From: Mycolicibacter nonchromogenicus
Lineage (GTDB): Bacteria; Actinomycetota; Actinomycetes; Mycobacteriales; Mycobacteriaceae
Direction: 5' to 3'
Assembly (NCBI RefSeq): GCF_002101775.1
Contig: NZ_LQPI01000040.1
Span: forward strand, 1-64,000
Length of the DNA: 64,000 bases
The notes under the pieces were generated by a model. That model saw nothing but the letters and a program-made list of their open reading frames with translations, ran no database searches and was not told the origin of the DNA. The translations under genes and the position numbers were made by a program. Shown here piece by piece: positions 55,471 to 63,587 of the stretch; the stretch's first letter is position 1; each line of letters starts with the position of its first letter.

Positions 55471-56511
55471 ATGACGCGAGTGATCCAGTGGGCCACCGGC
55501 GTGACCGGCATGATGTCGTTGCGGCACGTTATCAACCGGCCCGATCTGGAGCTGGTGGGAGTGCGCGTCTACGACCCGGCCAAATCGGGGGTAGACGCCG
55601 GAGAACTCTGCGGGCTGCCACACACCGGAGTGAGGACGACCGACGACCGGGACGCGCTCATCGCGGCAGATGCCGACATCGTGCTCTACATGGGAAAAGT
55701 CGAGACCGACACCCCGGGCTGCTTCCGCGACGTCTGCGACCTGCTCGCCTCCGGCAAGAACGTGGTCGCCACCGGCAGCAGATTCGTCCACCCCCGCTCA
55801 CTGGACGCCGGACTGGCGGATGGCATCGAATCCGCCTGCCGCGCGGGCTCGTCGTCCTTCCTCGGCCTGGGCCTGTACCCAGGATTCATCGGAGAATCGC
55901 TCGCGCCGGTCCTGGCGCGCCTGGCCGCACACACCACCCACATCGGGGTGCGGGAGGTGTTGAACTACTCGACCTATGCCAGCCACGATCTGATCTTCAA
56001 CGCCATGGGTTTTGGCCACCTGCCGGATGACACCACGCCACTGCTGTCCAATCCGGAATACGCCGCGATCGCCTGGATCGGCAGCGCAACCGTATTGACC
56101 GAGGCGCTCGGCCTGGAGATCAAGGGGTACAAGGGGTACCGCGAAGTGGTCACCACACCTCGCGCGCTGACCGTGGCCGCCGGTCACATACCCGAGGGCA
56201 CCGTGGCGGCAATGCGCTTCGGCGTGCATGTCGATTGTGGCGAGCTCACCCTGTCGGTCGAGCATCTGACCCGGATGGCCGATGACCTGGCGCCGGCCTG
56301 GCCGACCGACATCGGCTACCAGGTGACCTTCTCCGGAGAACCCGACATGCGGCTGCAGTTCGTGATCGGCTCCGAGGGCCAAGACCATGCCGAGCAGGGC
56401 TGCCTGGCGACCGCCATGCACGCCATCAATACCATCCCGACGGTGCTTGCCGCGGCGCCGGGACTCTACGACCTGTCGACCATAGAGCCGTATCGCGTGG
56501 GGGGACGGTGA
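55471..56511 (+). CDS. DapB-like NAD(P)-dependent oxidoreductase (second homolog)
   Basis: 346 residues: VIQWATGVTGMMSLRHVI, LVGVRVYDPAKSGVDAGELC, DIVLYMGKVETDTPGC, NVVATGSRFVHP. It shares layout with the 53.0-54.1 kb protein (PGFxxE: NPGFMFERL there, YPGFIGESL here). The catalytic His-Lys pair of true DapB is not evident. The start is ATG 55471, 13 bp after the P450. A strong hairpin follows the stop. Confidence 0.82.
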   Translation: MTRVIQWATGVTGMMSLRHVINRPDLELVGVRVYDPAKSGVDAGELCGLPHTGVRTTDDRDALIAADADIVLYMGKVETDTPGCFRDVCDLLASGKNVVATGSRFVHPRSLDAGLADGIESACRAGSSSFLGLGLYPGFIGESLAPVLARLAAHTTHIGVREVLNYSTYASHDLIFNAMGFGHLPDDTTPLLSNPEYAAIAWIGSATVLTEALGLEIKGYKGYREVVTTPRALTVAAGHIPEGTVAAMRFGVHVDCGELTLSVEHLTRMADDLAPAWPTDIGYQVTFSGEPDMRLQFVIGSEGQDHAEQGCLATAMHAINTIPTVLAAAPGLYDLSTIEPYRVGGR

Positions 56512-56529
56512 GGTGCGCAAATCGATTGT

Positions 56530-56549
56530 CCCGCTTGAAGTCAAGCGGG
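56530..56549 (+). terminator. Hairpin after the P450-DapB-like operon
   Basis: Perfect inverted repeat CCCGCTTGA-AG-TCAAGCGGG starting 18 bp past the stop at 56511, without a T-tract. It fits a GC-rich terminator and lies before the shared promoter element of the next gene. Being so symmetrical, it could alternatively be an operator. Confidence 0.6.
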
Positions 56550-56558
56550 GGTAGCTGC

Positions 56559-56576
56559 GTGATAATATCAATTCTC
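56559..56576 (+). promoter_or_regulatory. Shared island element upstream of the 56.6-kb SDR
   Basis: Reads GTGATAATATCAATTCTC, 52 bp before the chosen ATG. It includes the palindrome TGATA-A-TATCA and a TANNNT hexamer (TAATAT). It is the best-formed member of the set found also at 51.12 and 60.78 kb, with a partial copy at 61.0 kb. Confidence 0.5.
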
Positions 56577-56628
56577 GTTATTCGTTAAACAATGCTCTCG
56601 CAATCATGAGATCGAAGGGATGCTGCTG

Positions 56629-57471
56629 ATGGAGGACGTGCTGGGCTACGCAGGGCAGTCCGTTGTGGTGACCGGTGCGGCATCGGGCATGGGGGAGGCC
56701 ACCGCCCGCATCCTCTCCGATCTCGGCGCGGAGGTCACAGCGCTCGACATCAAGCCCACCAGCGCAAAGGTCGCCCGCACTCTGACGATCGACCTTCGGG
56801 ACCGGACGAGTATCGAAGAGGTCGCGGCATCGATCGACGGTCCCATCGACGGTCTGTTCAGCTGCGCCGGCCTGCCGGGACCGCCGTTCAGCGAATGGGA
56901 CACCATCCTGGTCAACTTCGTCGGGGCACGCCATCTTGCCGAACAGCTGGTGCCCAAAATGTCCGAGGGATCGGCGATCAGTGTGATTTCGTCGTCGGCC
57001 GCCATCGGATGGCAGAACCACATCAAGACCGTCACCGGCCTGCTCGAGACGGACGGTTTCGACGGCGCCGTGGAGTGGTTGAAGGCGAACGAGAGCAAGT
57101 GGTCGTGGAGTGGATACGCCTATTCCAAATACGTCATCGATGCGTGGGTGGGCTGGTGGTACCCCGAGCTCGGGCGAAAGGGCATCCGCATCAACTGCAT
57201 CAACCCCGGTCCCACCGAGACCGCGATGATGCCGGTGTTTCAAGACTCTTTCGGTAAGAAGACGCTGGACGATGCTGTCGGGCCGGTCGGACGTTATTCC
57301 AGGCCCGAGGAGCAGGCCTGGCCCCTGGTGTGCCTCGGCAGTCGCAGACTCAGCTACGTAGGCGGTACGGTGCTGTGGACCGACGGGGGATGGAACGGCG
57401 CCGTCACGATGGACCGCCACAATGCGGAATGGACTGACACCGCAGCCGACCAGATGGCTAAGAAGAGCTGA
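56629..57471 (+). CDS. Short-chain dehydrogenase, 3-alpha-hydroxysteroid-dehydrogenase-like
   Basis: 280 residues. The cofactor motif is VVVTGAASGMGEATARIL, followed by ALDIKPTS and LFSCAGLPGPPF. The active site is SVISSSAAIGW with YAYSKYVIDAW (YxxxK shifted by a long insert, WLKANESKWSW). The N-terminal and insert pattern is like 3-alpha-HSD/carbonyl reductase-type SDRs. ATG 56629 is chosen because GAAGGGA is 6 nt upstream; ATG 56620 overlaps that site. Confidence 0.85.
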   Translation: MEDVLGYAGQSVVVTGAASGMGEATARILSDLGAEVTALDIKPTSAKVARTLTIDLRDRTSIEEVAASIDGPIDGLFSCAGLPGPPFSEWDTILVNFVGARHLAEQLVPKMSEGSAISVISSSAAIGWQNHIKTVTGLLETDGFDGAVEWLKANESKWSWSGYAYSKYVIDAWVGWWYPELGRKGIRINCINPGPTETAMMPVFQDSFGKKTLDDAVGPVGRYSRPEEQAWPLVCLGSRRLSYVGGTVLWTDGGWNGAVTMDRHNAEWTDTAADQMAKKS

Positions 57472-57480
57472 GGCGCGTCC

Positions 57481-58284
57481 TCAGATGAAATCCGATCCGC
57501 CGTCGACATTGACCGTCGCTCCGGTCACATAGCCATTCCGGCGTGAAGCGAGGTAGACCGTCATCGAGGCGATCTCCTCGGGCCTGCCGGCACGCCCCAG
57601 GTCGCAGGGGTGTCCGTAAGTCTGCTCGACCCAGCGCATGACGTCGTGGGGATCGGAGGAGTCGAAGCCGGCGGCACTCAGCACGTCTCGCAGGTTCTCG
57701 GTGAAGCTCGCCGTCACGATGGTGCCCGGACACACGCAGTTGACCAGGATTCCCTCAGGCCCAAGGCTCTTCGAGAGGTTCTTGGTAACGCTCGACAAGG
57801 CCGCCTTGGTCGCCGTGTAGGCCACCAGTCGGGGGCTTTGGCGCTGGATGGAGTGGGCCGACAGCGTGACGATGCGGGCCCACGGGGCGAGGCGCAACAA
57901 CGGCAGTGCGGCACGGATCGACCGGACGGCCGACATCGTTCCCAAGTCGAAGGCCGCATGCCAGGCGTCATCATCGAGCTCGTCGAACGCCCCGGCGTCA
58001 GGGCCGATGGTGTGGACCAGCACGTTGAGCGCGCCCCACTCCTGGCGAACCGAACTGAATCCTGCCGTTATGGAGTCGGCATCGGACATATCCACACTGA
58101 TCGGCAGGACTTCCGGGGCGCCGGTTGCCCGGATGCGTTCGGCGGCCGCGTTCAATCCGTCGCGCCCTCGTGCCATGATGGCCACCTTGGCGCCCTCTGC
58201 TGCCAGGCCTTCGGCGATAGCCAGGCCCATGCCCTTGCTGCCGCCGGTGACTACCGCGGTCGATTCTGCATAGCCGAGATCCAT
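57481..58284 (-). CDS. Short-chain dehydrogenase/reductase (FabG-like)
   Basis: 267 residues, classical SDR: AVVTGGSKGMGLAIAEGLAA, NVLVHTIGPDAG, IVTLSAHSIQRQSPRLVAYTATKAALSSV (Ser, Tyr, Lys) and NCVCPGTIVTASF. The C-terminus VTGATVNVDGGSDFI is typical. It is the last gene of the acyl-CoA synthetase-SDR-SDR operon, 11 bp after the preceding SDR and convergent with the 56.6-kb SDR. Confidence 0.9.
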   Translation of the reverse strand: MDLGYAESTAVVTGGSKGMGLAIAEGLAAEGAKVAIMARGRDGLNAAAERIRATGAPEVLPISVDMSDADSITAGFSSVRQEWGALNVLVHTIGPDAGAFDELDDDAWHAAFDLGTMSAVRSIRAALPLLRLAPWARIVTLSAHSIQRQSPRLVAYTATKAALSSVTKNLSKSLGPEGILVNCVCPGTIVTASFTENLRDVLSAAGFDSSDPHDVMRWVEQTYGHPCDLGRAGRPEEIASMTVYLASRRNGYVTGATVNVDGGSDFI

Positions 58285-58295
58285 TACCGTGCTCC

Positions 58296-59054
58296 CTATT
58301 TCGGTTTGGCGATCCGCGGCGCGAGGTGCACGATCTCGGTGACCACCGAAGGATTCGCGCGCGCCACCGCGATCAGCGACAGCATCGCATTGGCGACGTC
58401 TTCCACCGCGGACATCCGAGCCGGAATCTGGCCTTCTTGCGCCCAGGCGCTGTAGAGGTCTGCCAGCAGGTCGCGGTCGGCTCCGCGCAGTATCTCGGTG
58501 TCTTCAGTGGGCCCCACACTGACCCGGATGACGGGAAGCTCCGGGTGCTCGGCACGCCAGGAGCGCAGGATCTCGTCCAGGGCAGCCTTGCTGGCATGGT
58601 AGGCAGACACCCCGGCTCGCGGTCGGCCCACCTCGTGGCTGGACGCGATCAGTGCGACGGCATTGTCGCTGAGATGCGGCAGAGCCGACCGCAGCAGGTG
58701 TGATGCACCGACCGCATTGACGGCGTAGGCGTGTATCCAGGTGGTGACGTCTGTGTCGTCTATCAGGGCGAATGGTACTGCGGCACTTGTGAAGACCACC
58801 GCGTCGATGCGGCCGAACCGGGCGGCCACCTGATCGACGACGCTCTCGATGGCCCGGGGGTTGGCTACGTCGAGTTCATGTGCTGTTCCGTCCAACTCGC
58901 GGGCGAGTTCCTCGAGCACCTCGATCCGCCGAGCGGCCAATGCGACGGTGGCGCCGCGCTGATGAGCGGCTCGGGCCAGGGCCCGCCCGATTCCTGACGT
59001 CGCTCCGACGATCAACATTCGGATACCGGCGATGTTGGAATGGGGATCGCTCAT
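58296..59054 (-). CDS. Short-chain dehydrogenase/reductase
   Basis: 252 residues. The cofactor motif is LIVGATSGIGRALARAA, then ALAARRIEVLEELAREL and ELDVANPRA. The active site is ALIASSHEVGRPRAGVSAYHASKAALDEI. It resembles the 50.3-51.1 kb SDR in the C-terminal half (SAVEDVANAMLSLI versus DAEHLADVVHSVL). The start is ATG 59054, 79 bp after the acyl-CoA synthetase stop. Confidence 0.88.
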   Translation of the reverse strand: MSDPHSNIAGIRMLIVGATSGIGRALARAAHQRGATVALAARRIEVLEELARELDGTAHELDVANPRAIESVVDQVAARFGRIDAVVFTSAAVPFALIDDTDVTTWIHAYAVNAVGASHLLRSALPHLSDNAVALIASSHEVGRPRAGVSAYHASKAALDEILRSWRAEHPELPVIRVSVGPTEDTEILRGADRDLLADLYSAWAQEGQIPARMSAVEDVANAMLSLIAVARANPSVVTEIVHLAPRIAKPK

Positions 59055-59133
59055 CTGCGCCCTTGTCTACTCGTGATGTCCTTGACGATTCCCGCCGATC
59101 GGCGGCTGGGGCCCGATGGCTGGACGGGTGCTG

Positions 59134-60759
59134 TCATGGTGACGTCTCCGCCGTGGCCGCCCGCCGGTGCTGGATCTGGGCGGCCAGTTCGCTCTTCTTC
59201 ACCTTTCCGCTGGCGGTGAAGGGCAATTGGCCTTTGTCGGTTATCCAGATGTATTTGGGCACCTTGTATGTGGACAGCCGGGTACGCAGGTCTGCGCGCA
59301 GCGCCTCGGCGTCGAGGTCGGCCCCCTCTCGCGGCACTACGGCCGCGGTGACGATGACTCCCTGGTCCTCGTCTTCCACGCCGACGACGTAAGCCTCGAG
59401 TACGCCCTCACACTCACTGAGCGCCAGTTCCACTTCCGAGGGCGTGACATTGGTGCCCCCGCCGGTCTTGATGAGTTCGCCGAGGCGGCCCGAAAAGGTG
59501 ATCCACCCGTCGGCGGAACGGACCCCGCAGTCGCCGGTGCGGTAGTAGCCGTCCGGGGTGAAGACCTCATCGCGCTCCTTTTTGTAGAGGCGTTGCATGA
59601 GGGACCGACCCCGCACCCAGATCTCGCCGGAGGCGCCGACCGGCTGCTCCGCACCGGTTATGGGATCGACGATGATGTGCTCCAGTCCGTCGAGGGTCCA
59701 CCCCCCTGTGCCGGTGCGATCGGGGGGCTGTGCGATGTAGGGGTCCACGCCGATGTGGCTACCGCACAACTCGGTCATGCCCAGCGCATTCGGTCCTGGT
59801 GGCCGTCGGTCCGGGGGCACCATCGCCGGCATGCTCGTGCGAATCACGCAACTGAGGTCGCGGTGTGCGAACTCGCGATGCGCGGCCATACTCGAGCCCT
59901 GCTGAGGCCACCCCAGGGTGATAGTCGCCCGGTGACGCTCTATCAGCTCCAGGGCCTCGCCGGGATCGAACGCCGGTTGCGTCACCAGAGTTGTGCCGTG
60001 ATGAATCACCGCATGCAGCCCAACGATCAGCCCTCCGATCCAGAAGAAGGGCATCGAGGTGAACAGCACGTCGTCGGTGGTTATGCCGTAGGAGAAGGTC
60101 AGGTTGTAGGAGTGCCGGACCACCACACCCTGGGTATGCACGGGAGCCTTCGGTTCTCCGGTGCTGCCCGAGGTGTAGATGATCGCGGCCTCATCGGCCG
60201 GCGTCACGCACGATTCGACTTCCGGCAACAGTGCGGCGTCGACATCGCAGTGGTCATCCTCGGAAAAGCCCGTCGCCCAAGCCTTGTCGGTGTCGTGCCA
60301 GATCGCCACCGTGCGCAGATGCGGAGCCGGCGGCAGCTGAATCCGGCCCGGCGTCTGCACCCGGGACAGTCCCGGCAGGGCCTCTTCCAGCAGCTCGCAG
60401 AAGTTCTGACTGCGAAACGATGACCAGCCGACGATGGTGCGCAAATCGGCGTGGCGGATGGTCCATGACAGTTCCGAGGCCTTGTAGAACGTATTCAACG
60501 GCACGGCGACGGCGCCGATCCGCGTGACCGCGAACCATGTGATCGCCCACTCCACACTGTTGGGCATCAGCAGTCCGACGTGATCGCCCTTACCGACCCC
60601 CATCGATAAGAGGCGCAGCGCCAGTCGCGCGGACCTGCGCTGAAGGTCGTCGTAGCTCAGTACGTCACCGTCGGTGATCAGGAACGGCTTGTCCCCGAAC
60701 CGGGCAGCCGCCGAGCGCACCAAAGCGGGTACGGTCGCGGTGATCGAAGGGAACGGCAT
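59134..60759 (-). CDS. Acyl-CoA synthetase / AMP-dependent CoA ligase
   Basis: 541 residues of the ANL family. The P-loop is AAIIYTSGSTGEPKAPVHTQG, A5 is in NALGMTELCG, A7 is DGYYRTGDCGVRS, A8 is FSGRLGELIKTGGGTNVTP, and the catalytic Lys is in FTASGKVKKSEL. It activates a carboxylate to the CoA thioester, probably the acid made by the island oxidases. ATG 60759 is chosen; TTG 60771 is in frame upstream. It heads the operon with two SDRs and is divergent from the CoA transferase. Confidence 0.92.
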   Translation of the reverse strand: MPFPSITATVPALVRSAAARFGDKPFLITDGDVLSYDDLQRRSARLALRLLSMGVGKGDHVGLLMPNSVEWAITWFAVTRIGAVAVPLNTFYKASELSWTIRHADLRTIVGWSSFRSQNFCELLEEALPGLSRVQTPGRIQLPPAPHLRTVAIWHDTDKAWATGFSEDDHCDVDAALLPEVESCVTPADEAAIIYTSGSTGEPKAPVHTQGVVVRHSYNLTFSYGITTDDVLFTSMPFFWIGGLIVGLHAVIHHGTTLVTQPAFDPGEALELIERHRATITLGWPQQGSSMAAHREFAHRDLSCVIRTSMPAMVPPDRRPPGPNALGMTELCGSHIGVDPYIAQPPDRTGTGGWTLDGLEHIIVDPITGAEQPVGASGEIWVRGRSLMQRLYKKERDEVFTPDGYYRTGDCGVRSADGWITFSGRLGELIKTGGGTNVTPSEVELALSECEGVLEAYVVGVEDEDQGVIVTAAVVPREGADLDAEALRADLRTRLSTYKVPKYIWITDKGQLPFTASGKVKKSELAAQIQHRRAATAETSP

Positions 60760-61078
60760 GAGCGCCAACAATACCGAAAAAGAGAATGAATACTCTCACT
60801 CGCGGGCATTCCCCTGAACATGCCGCCGAGCACCATCGGAGGACCGCGGGCGCGACAGCCCGAGAATCTGTTCGGCGAAGCGGCCGTCCCTACTGCCGGA
60901 GCCGGATACACCAGGTCTGACCCCCGCTACCGCCGGCAGGTTTCATTCGGCGGCAGGGCCGGTGATTCGGGACTGATCAGTTCCTTCGTCGGGTATCGTT
61001 CTCAAAAACAAGAATCACCATTTACGGCGCTTCGCTGCCGCCTTTGCGCCGGCACGGCCGCATGAACATGGAGGGTTG
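60760..61078. other. 319-bp divergent intergenic region
   Basis: This spacer separates the acyl-CoA synthetase and CoA transferase genes. It holds the minus-strand shared element (60782-60799) near one end and a partial copy with GTATCGTTCTC (60993-61003) toward the other, followed by AAGAATCAC. I see no convincing gene or RNA between them; 60815-60960 is plain GC-rich sequence. Confidence 0.6.
60782..60799 (-). promoter_or_regulatory. Shared island element upstream of the acyl-CoA synthetase
   Basis: On the minus strand it reads GTGAGAGTATTCATTCTC, 22 bp before ATG 60759. It matches the 56.56-kb copy at 13 of 18 positions, plus TT two bases further on. The TANNNT hexamer is less clear here than in the other copies. 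Confidence 0.45.
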
Positions 61079-62299
61079 ATGTCTCCCGACAAGGTGCTCA
61101 AGGGAGTGCGAGTGCTCGAAGTTGCGGCGTGGACTTTTGTGCCCTCGGCCGGTGCGGTACTGGCGGAATGGGGGGCCGAGGTGATCAAGGTTGAACCGCG
61201 AGCGGGCGGCGACCCGCAGCGTGGGCTGGTGACCATGGGCATCGTCGATGAAGGCGGGGGTGCGGTCAACTACATGATCGAGATTCCCAATCGGGGCAAG
61301 AAGTCCATCGGTGTCGATCTGAGTACGCCGGGCGGCCGGGAGGTGGTCCACGAACTTGCCAAGACCTGTGATGTCTTTCTGACCAGCTACCTGCCGGAGC
61401 GTCGAAAGAAGCTCGGGATCGACATCGACGACATTCGGGCTGTCAATCCCGCCATTGTCTACGTGCGGGGGTCCGGACACGGGCCGAAGGGTCCGGATTC
61501 CGACAAGCCGGGCTATGACGGTGTGTCTTATTGGGCCCGTGGAGGCATTGCCGCCATGTTGACCGAAGGGGCTGATGAGCTGGTGCGATCCCGCCCGGCC
61601 TTCGGCGACCTGCTCGGCGGCATGACGATCGCGGGCGGGGTGGCCGCCGCGCTGTACAAGAAGGCCACCACCGGTGAGGGCTCCGTCGTCGATGTGTCGC
61701 TACTCGGGTTGGCGGCGTGGAACCTCAGCCCGGACGTCGCCGTGGGCCAGATCCACGGCGGCACGTCCATTCCCAACTACAGCCACGCCGACGCGCCGAA
61801 TCCACTGGTCGGCACCTACCGCACCAAGGACGGACGCTACGTGCAGCTGATGATGCTGCAACTCGACAAGTTCTTCGCCGAGGCCCTGGGCGCCATCGGG
61901 CTTGCCGACCTGGTCAACGACCCCCGCTTCGCCGACCCGGCCGCACGCTATGAGAATCGACGTGCTCTGATCGCGCTGCTGGACCAGGCGTTTGCCGAGC
62001 GCACACTTGCCGAATGGCGTACCGCGCTCGCCGGTCTGTCCGGCGCCTGGGGCATCGTGCAGACGCCTGGCGAGCTCTACTCGGATCCCGCGGTGGTCGC
62101 CAATGGATATGTCGCGCAGACCACCACGATGGCCGGAATCGACTATGCCCTGCCCACGAATCCGGTTCAATTCGACGAACAGCCGGTCGTCCCGCCGGGC
62201 GCCCCCGAGCACGGACAGCACACCGAAGAGGTTCTGATGGACGCCGGAATGACCTGGGAATCCATCGAGAAGTACAAGGAAAGCGGTGCCATACTGTGA
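61079..62299 (+). CDS. Family III CoA transferase (CaiB/BaiF type)
   Basis: 406 residues. The N-terminus is LKGVRVLEVAAWTFVPSAGA, followed by EWGAEVIKVEPRAGGDPQRG and NRGKKSIGVDLSTPGGREVV. The catalytic Asp is in PAFGDLLGGMTIAGG. It moves CoA between carboxylic acids, so it can activate or recycle substrate without ATP. ATG 61079 has GGAGGG upstream. It overlaps the P450 gene by 4 nt (GTGA). Confidence 0.92.
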   Translation: MSPDKVLKGVRVLEVAAWTFVPSAGAVLAEWGAEVIKVEPRAGGDPQRGLVTMGIVDEGGGAVNYMIEIPNRGKKSIGVDLSTPGGREVVHELAKTCDVFLTSYLPERRKKLGIDIDDIRAVNPAIVYVRGSGHGPKGPDSDKPGYDGVSYWARGGIAAMLTEGADELVRSRPAFGDLLGGMTIAGGVAAALYKKATTGEGSVVDVSLLGLAAWNLSPDVAVGQIHGGTSIPNYSHADAPNPLVGTYRTKDGRYVQLMMLQLDKFFAEALGAIGLADLVNDPRFADPAARYENRRALIALLDQAFAERTLAEWRTALAGLSGAWGIVQTPGELYSDPAVVANGYVAQTTTMAGIDYALPTNPVQFDEQPVVPPGAPEHGQHTEEVLMDAGMTWESIEKYKESGAIL

Positions 62300-63501
62300 A
62301 GCCCGTCGAGTTCGACCCCTTCTCCGAAGAGTTCTTCAACGGCGCGTATGACACCTACCGCCGGCTGCGGGATGAGGCGCCGCTCTACTACAACGCCGAA
62401 TGGGACTTCTGGGCGCTGTCACGGTATGAGGACGTTGCGGCCGCATCGAGAGACCACGAGACGTATTCGTCCGCCAAGGGGGTGACGCTCGACATGGCCA
62501 AGGCGCATGATGACGCCATCCCGGTGCCGAGGGTCATCATCTCCATGGACCCGCCCGACCACACGAAAATGCGCAAGCTGGTCAGCAATGCGTTCACCCC
62601 GCGCGCCATTGCGTCGCTGGAGGACATGGTGCGGGAGAAGATCTACGAGCTCATCGAGCAGGTGGATGCGGATTCGTTCGACGTCGTCGCCGACTTCTCG
62701 GCCCTGTTTCCCAACGAGGTCATCACCACCATGCTGGGGGTGCCCAAAGTGGATCGTACGCAGATCCGCGAGTGGCTGGATCTGCTGGTGGAGCGGCGGG
62801 TAGGCGAAATCGCCGTCCCGCCTGAAGGTTTCGAGGCGTCGGTGAAGACGTGGATCTACTATCTCAAACTGATCCAAAGCCGCAGGGCGCAGCCTCAAGA
62901 CGACATGATCAGCCGCCTGATCGAGACCGAGATCGAGACCGAGGACGGTACGCGGGAGCGGCTCACCGACGTCGACATCGCCGGGTTCGCAACGATGTTG
63001 GGTGGAGCGGGCGCCGAGACCGTGACCAAGTTGGTGGGAAACGCGATGGTGGCCTTTGCCGATTTCCCAGAGCAGTGGCAGGAGTTGCAGAACGACCGCA
63101 GCAAGATCCCGGCAGCGATCGAGGAGTTGCTGCGCTATGAACCCCCGTCGCAGTATCAGGTCAGGACCACCACCCGTGAGGTCACGCTGTACGGTCAGAC
63201 CATTCCCGCCGACAGCACCATGGTGCTGATCACTGGCGCGGCAACTCGCGATGAGCGGAAGTTTCCCGACCCGGACCGGCTGGACATCGACCGGGAACGC
63301 AAGATGGGATTCAACCTGTCGTTCGGCTACGGCGTGCACAGCTGTCTGGGCGCCGCCCTGGCTCGAATGGAGAGCCGTATTGCGCTGACCGCCCTGCTGG
63401 ACCTGCTTCCCGCCTACAAGGTAGACCGTTCCGGTCTTCGACGGGTCGCCATGTCCAACGTCAGTGGGTGGTCGAATGTGCCGGTGCGACGGGTGGGTTG
63501 A
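62296..63501 (+). CDS. Cytochrome P450 (second)
   Basis: 401 residues. The I-helix is TMLGGAGAETVTKLVG (AGxET), the ExxR is in AIEELLRYEPPSQYQ, and the haem loop is LSFGYGVHSCLGAALARME. The sequence class is like actinobacterial steroid/terpenoid P450s, but the substrate cannot be called. GTG 62296 overlaps the CoA transferase stop (GTGA), which ties its use to CoA-linked metabolism. It shares little beyond family motifs with the 54.2-kb P450. Confidence 0.93.
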   Translation: MKPVEFDPFSEEFFNGAYDTYRRLRDEAPLYYNAEWDFWALSRYEDVAAASRDHETYSSAKGVTLDMAKAHDDAIPVPRVIISMDPPDHTKMRKLVSNAFTPRAIASLEDMVREKIYELIEQVDADSFDVVADFSALFPNEVITTMLGVPKVDRTQIREWLDLLVERRVGEIAVPPEGFEASVKTWIYYLKLIQSRRAQPQDDMISRLIETEIETEDGTRERLTDVDIAGFATMLGGAGAETVTKLVGNAMVAFADFPEQWQELQNDRSKIPAAIEELLRYEPPSQYQVRTTTREVTLYGQTIPADSTMVLITGAATRDERKFPDPDRLDIDRERKMGFNLSFGYGVHSCLGAALARMESRIALTALLDLLPAYKVDRSGLRRVAMSNVSGWSNVPVRRVG

Positions 63502-63587
63502 GGCGTCCGTGAGGCAGTGGGCCACCGTGGCCCGGCGACCGTGTACCGAGTGAGGATCGCCCGTGCGGTACGGGAATTCGCGTCAGA

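Noticed and set aside
59022..59038. Third copy of the TetR operator (CAACAT ... ATGTTG)
   Set aside because: The arms are separated by 13 nt rather than 9 to 11, the CAT-C-ATG core is missing, and it lies in the coding start of an SDR, so it looks like chance.
61062..61079. Five-codon ORF (MNMEG) overlapping the CoA transferase start
   Set aside because: It has no ribosome site of its own and arises because GGAGGG of the downstream start falls in frame; unlike the 51.1-kb leader it is not convincing.
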